Below, one piece after another: positions 28,101 through 34,100 of a stretch of 64,000 bases of DNA. A program made the translations under genes and the position numbers. This stretch comes from Cheilinus undulatus. Its lineage: Eukaryota; Chordata; Actinopteri; Labriformes; Labridae. Position 1 is the first letter of the stretch; the number at the start of each line of letters is the position of its first letter. The notes below the pieces were generated by a model. It was not told the DNA's origin. It saw only the letters and a program-made list of their open reading frames with translations, and did no database searches. Location: the NCBI RefSeq assembly GCF_018320785.1, contig NC_054879.1:43700698-43764697 (forward strand), written 5' to 3'.

Positions 28101-31100
28101 ATGATAGTCTTCATTGAGACTACAATTCCTGACTTGGCTAAGTCCTTCACTAGTCTTGACAGTTGTTCTGGGGTCTTTAGACACATCTCTCTCTAGTTTT
28201 CTTTCCAGAGTCTTTGAAATCTTTCTCTTCCTGACCTTGCCAGGCTTGTTCTGGACCCTGTGGCTCTCTTGGGACTTCCTGATTCTTCTCACTCCAGTTC
28301 TAGACACTTTGAAACTAGGGCTGAATGATTTGCAAAAATAATCTCATTGTGATTTTTTCCCAAATATTGCGTTTTAATATGCGATTATTCTTTGGTTAAT
28401 CTTGTGTATTTTTCGAAAAACTCAAGCAATAAATAATTCCACACATAAGACCATGTGTATTGAAAACAATGAAATAATTTCCGGAGCAATGAATCCATAG
28501 TAGCGTGAATCTGAATATTGGGGTGCAGCAGGCTTTAAGTTATAAAGGGGACAGCTGGGGTGGGGGAGGTGAGGCTGGCTACCAGCTGATTGCAGCTGTG
28601 GTATGACTTTCATGAAGGCTTCATCAACTTTAGAAAGAATGAGCTAACTATTATTACTTGTATTGCAAATGTGATGTCCTTTGCTTTGTTTAAGGGCATT
28701 ATCATTTTTATGTGACTCATTTTGATGAAGAGAAACATACATAATACACAAAAAAGAGGATTTTTGTAAACCATTATAAAAAAAATTGACACTTGAATGT
28801 TTGCATAATGTGCATAAAATCTGAAACTGTATTTTTTTGACACATTTCAAGTTAAAGAAATATTGCAACTTCTGCGATTTGAAAATCGCAGTAGGCCATA
28901 TTGCAATTTAATCTAATTTGCGATTAATTGCCCAGCCCAATTGGAAACGTTGTGATAACTTTGTAGATTCTTCTCCTGCTTTGTGAGCATCAACAATTCT
29001 TTTTCTCAAGTCTAAACTGATTTCTTTTGGTTTTTCCCATGATGCGTTCTCCAGAGACAACACCATCTTTTACTTTTATACGGTGTGTTAATTGAAAATA
29101 ACCCTCCGTTTAATCTTGATTTCATAAGCTTTGAGCATCACAGAGTTAAAGCACATCATTGCTCATTAGTGGTTTGTGCTATGGCTCAACTAAAAGGTCA
29201 GTTCTAAGGGAATATTAGTTTAGACCCTGGTAGTTTTTTGTGAAATGATTTTGTTTCTGTGTGCAAAGTAAAACAATGTTTGGAAAAGCTGTGATGATTT
29301 TGTATTTTTTCTCCTTAGACCAAGGCAGTGGGCACACATGCAGTGACAACATCTGTGAACACAACTGTACCGACCTGACATCAGAGGGTATGCTCTGCTC
29401 GTGCAGGCCGGGCTATAAGCCGAGACCAACGGAAAAACACACCTGTGAAGGTAAAGGACTTCTTATTAAGTCAGCTGTCAATACTATGTAGAAAACATGC
29501 ACAGAAATATGTGCAGCTGCTGATTTTATTTCTCTTTTTCTAACAGATGTGAATGAATGTGAGGTGTACGGCACATGTCCTCAGCAGTGTAAGAACACAA
29601 AGGGCAGCTACGAGTGTTTTTGTGCCGAGGGTTTTGTCTCTTTTGGTGAGCCGCATGGGACAGAGTGTGCTGCTCAAGGTGAGAGAAAAAAGCTTTGACA
29701 CACAACAGAACATTCATAATGAATATACCCCCTCCCTGAAATGAATTACTGAAATAAAACTTTCACCACGCCTCATTTTCTGTGAAGGAAACCCACCAGT
29801 GCTGCTGTTGCCGGATAACGTTCGTATCCGTCGTTTCAACCTGTCCTCTGAGCAGTATTCAGACTACGTGGACAATGCCGAGCACATCCAGGCTTTGGAC
29901 TACCTGTGGGATCCAGAGGGAGAAGGACTCAGTAAGATAAACCTCTAATGTTCTTAGCTTCATGGCATATGAGGAAGTTAATCTCTAAATTTTGATAAGC
30001 TTTATCTGTTGCTCTGCTGTAGGTATTGTTTACTGGACAGTCTTGGGTCGAGGATCTCAGTTTGGTGCCATCAAACGAGCCCACATGACCACGTTTAATG
30101 ATAATGGCAACAACCCAGTTAAAGAGGTGGACCTGAACCTGAGATATGTGGCTAATCCAGATGGCATCGCTCTGGACTGGGTTGGCAGGTAACTCTCCAA
30201 TAATATTACTGTACTTTTACAGAGGTTGCTTTTAATATTTCCCATTTACTCAGTATGTATTTTACCATCATTTACAGGCACATTTACTGGACAGATTCAG
30301 GCACCAATCGAATTGAAGTGGCCAAATTAGATGGGCGTTACAGAAAGTGGTTGATCCACACAGACCTAGACCAGCCAGCAGCTATTGTTGTGAATCCATC
30401 ACTTGGGTAAGAAGCTGTAGATCTTTACTTTAAAATTTCTGCTGTTGAAAATGTTTTTACCCATATTAAGACTCTGTTATGATGCTGTGTTGGCAGGATG
30501 ATGTACTGGACAGACTGGGGCAGGAAACCTAGAATAGAGTCAGCATGGATGGACGGACAGCACAGAGAGGTGCTGGTAAAGGAGGAGGACCTGGGCTGGC
30601 CTACTGGGCTGGCTCTGGACTATCTTAATGGGAACAGGATCTACTGGTGTGACTCCAAAGAAAACATCATTGAGTCCATGAAGCCTGATGGGACGGACAG
30701 AAAGATTGTAATATCAGGAGGTCAGAGAATGGAGATGTTGGACAGCCAAATATGAAGATATATGACTAATTTGTTGACTTCCTTTGTTAAAATCATATAA
30801 AGAGTATAACTTGTATTTAAAAAAGTGTGTTTTTCTGTGTTTCAGACATTGGACATCCCTTCAGTCTGGATGTTTTTGAAGGGCATGTGTACTGGACCAC
30901 AAAAGAGAAAGGTGAAGTGTGGAAGACCAACAAGTTCGGGAAAGGAAATAAAGTCAAAGTTCTTACCATCAATCCCTGGCTGACTCAGGTCCGCATTTAC
31001 CAGGAGCATCGGCACAACCAGTCAGGTCAGAACACAGAGGGATTTATGGGTGGTGCAATTTTATTTCATTTTAAACTTGTGTTAAAGTTAATATATTATT

Positions 31101-34100
31101 ATCCATCCAGGATTTGATGTCACCCCCCTTTTTGCCATGAGGTTCTTATGAAACATAAAGAAAAGATTAGCACTAAATAATGAAATAGATAAAAAGAAAT
31201 ATGAACAATTATGATTACTTTACAAAGCTCTTTTGCAAACAAGACAGGTCTAACTAAACTGTACTAAACCAATTATAATACCAGGTATTTTGACTGCAAT
31301 AAATCAAAAGACACATAAGAGCAGATATAGTATTAATCTGATTTTTTCAAAGAACTGTGAAATAATAAAAATTGATATTTATTCAAATACATCTAATTAG
31401 GATTTTAAAATAACTTGTTTTATTTGTGTCCTGGCGAAGAAGGACAGTTATCACAAGTAGTTGAAAATTAAAGTTGTAGAAATTTGAACCCCCAGAAGGG
31501 GGCGCCAAAGGTCTCTGGCTTTGTCTGCTTTGAGGGTGATTGGCATTAGAGGTGGGCAATATGGAAAATAATCATATCATGATTTTTTTTTTTTTTTTTT
31601 TTTTTTATGGCCAGATCACAATCTCGATTTTATCACAATTTTTTAATTCAATTTTTAAGACAAATTGTAAGTTAATAACCAGAAAAAAACAGCCTTTTTC
31701 TCTGAATAATTTTTCAAATACTGTGTAAACAAGTCAGGTTTTTCTTTTTTTCCTCTGCACCAACCTGTTGGCCAATGCATTATATATCTATATCTATATC
31801 TATATGTATGCTTAAATTTGGGTGAATTCAGTTTGAAATTCCTCATTCCTGTTCAAAATGGTAAAACATGGAGAGCTCACTGAAAATGAAAGAGTCTGCA
31901 TTAAAGCACTTCATGATGCTGGATGGTCTTTGAGACAAATATGACAGGTGGTCTAATAAATTTGTTAAGCACTGTATCTATCTATCTATCTATCTATCTA
32001 TAGATATATATATATATCTATATATATAATTCTTTTTTTTACATTTATTTTGGGATTTTTTGTGCCTTTATTTGATAGAAGAGGACAGTGGACAGGGCCA
32101 GATAAAGGGGACAAGAGAGTGGGAAGAGACTTGTGGGAAAAAGGCCACAGGCTGGATTTGAACCCGGGCTGCCTGTGTACATGGGGTGTGCCTTAAAGCA
32201 CTAGGCCATCTGCACCCCATGTATTAAATATTTTTTAATGTTTTTAAATTATTTTATTTTAAAATAAAACCCCTGACTTAAAGTTGGGGGTTCTGGAGGT
32301 CTTCTCCCACAATACATTTAAGTTCCAAACATTTATTTTCCTGCACTCTGATCTATTTTCTGGAGCCAATTTTTGCATTTTCTGCACCACTTTAGAATTA
32401 TTATGAATTATTATCCCTTTTATATTTGGATGAAAGAGTTTCGCTGTCCCTGTATGTGTGAAAATGTTCAGGTAGGCGGATGAGCTGTAAAAAAATTTTT
32501 TTGTCAGTCATTTGTTGAAGTTCTCTACAAAAGTTTTCCCCCTTAGAAATTGACAGACAAGATTTGACAGTATTATTATTCTTCTCTTTCCCCTTTAGTA
32601 CCAAACCCGTGTAAGGATGTATGCAGCCACCTGTGCCTCCTGCGACCTGGTGGGTACACCTGCGCCTGTCCACAAGGCTCCTCTCCTGTAGAGTTTGACT
32701 CCAGTACATGTGATGCAGGTAAACGCAAATCCTGAGTCTGTTGGCTGTCTGCATTCTCATGTTGTGTTCATCAACCCATCCTGCTGCAGTGTGAGTTTTT
32801 ATGTTTCTGTGGTGTGTTTGTTTCGTTGTTGATTTTATGTTTGCATGGCGTTTGCTCCTGCAGCCATTGAGCCGCCTGTTACAATGCCCCCTCCATGTAA
32901 ATGCATGAATGGTGGAACCTGCTACACTGGTGAAGGCGGTCTGCCAAAGTGCAAGTAAGTTTAGATGTGCCATAGCATGACACTTCATCAGCCATATTTA
33001 GGGCTATGTATGCTATTTAAAAAAAAACAACAACTTTATCTCATTTTATTATCCTGCTCTGCGTGGCCTCTGCAGGTGTCCTTACGGTTATGCTGGAAGC
33101 TTTTGTGAGGCGGGAAAGTCAAGAGGTGCTCCAGCAGGAACAGGTACTGTGTTTCTAATGGAGACCTTTTATTGCATTTAAAGTGTTGCATTAACTGATT
33201 CTCCTTTCACACTGATAAACATGTGGAAGCATCGTACGGTCCTGAACTGTTGGCTTTACTGGGGCAGATTAGTGCCAAACATTATGAAGTCACATATCTT
33301 GCATATATCTGGAAAACTGTCACCTCAGCAGCTTACAAAGGTGTTGACTGGACAAATTTATCAAACAGTCACTTAATAGATAACATGCCATTTTTAATTG
33401 GTCACTTTTTAACTTCTCTAATGGTTTAGTGAACTAATGGACCATCTGAATCACATGAGCAATATTTGACTGCAGATGTTGACTTCACTATCATTTAATC
33501 ACAGGAGGAATTTTAAAAGTAGAATTTTATTTATCCATTTTACTTGTTTATTAAATAGAGACACATGCAGTGAACATTGCCTCATATGTTTAATATAAAT
33601 CTGAAATCTTTCTCTTCAATTAACAAAATTTATCAGATATAATCAAAAACAGCCTTGGTTCATTTTCATTATAAGTTTGATGTCATGCATACAGGTTTTT
33701 ATGCATTGCTAATTTTACAAGCAGGAACAGTGGTTGAAGTGTCCTAAATGTGCATTTATCTAAATACTCTGCTTTTCTCCAGCTGTGGCTGTTTTACTGG
33801 CAGTCATCATCATCCTGATTACTGGAGCCTTGGCTGTCGGGGTTTTCCTCAACTACAAACGAACAGGCTCTTTCATCCCCACCATGCCTAAACTTCCCAG
33901 GTACCTTTGATTTTGACCCTTTTCTATTTCTGTGTAATGAAAACTGGGCTAAAGTTGGAGATCAAACTGTATTGTTTGTTTTTGTCCAGCCTCAGCAGTC
34001 TGGTAAAGTTTGCTGACACAGGGAACGGGGTGACGTTTCGCTCAGGTGATAACGTTGATCTGGGACCATCACGCATCGGAGTGTCATTCATTGACACGGC

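Larger units (their letters stand above)
26920..29302 (-). mobile_element. Tc1-like transposon with two nested hAT insertions
   Basis: Inverted ends both carry CAGCTTTTCCAAACAT and a block reading CAAGGTCTAAATTATTAGCC on the left and TTTAGACCCTGGTAG on the right. Broken transposase on the - strand: N-terminal DNA-binding part about 28307-28035 (GRRRIRKS and [13 protein letters not shown]), with C-terminal traces further left. Two hAT elements (27253-27679 and 28316-28940) have been inserted later. A sister copy lies at 50967-52768. Confidence -1.

Noticed and set aside
32401..32988. 195-codon frame on the - strand
   Set aside because: Antisense to lrp2 exons 44 and 45, which have clear EGF cysteines and splice sites; no domain in the antisense frame.
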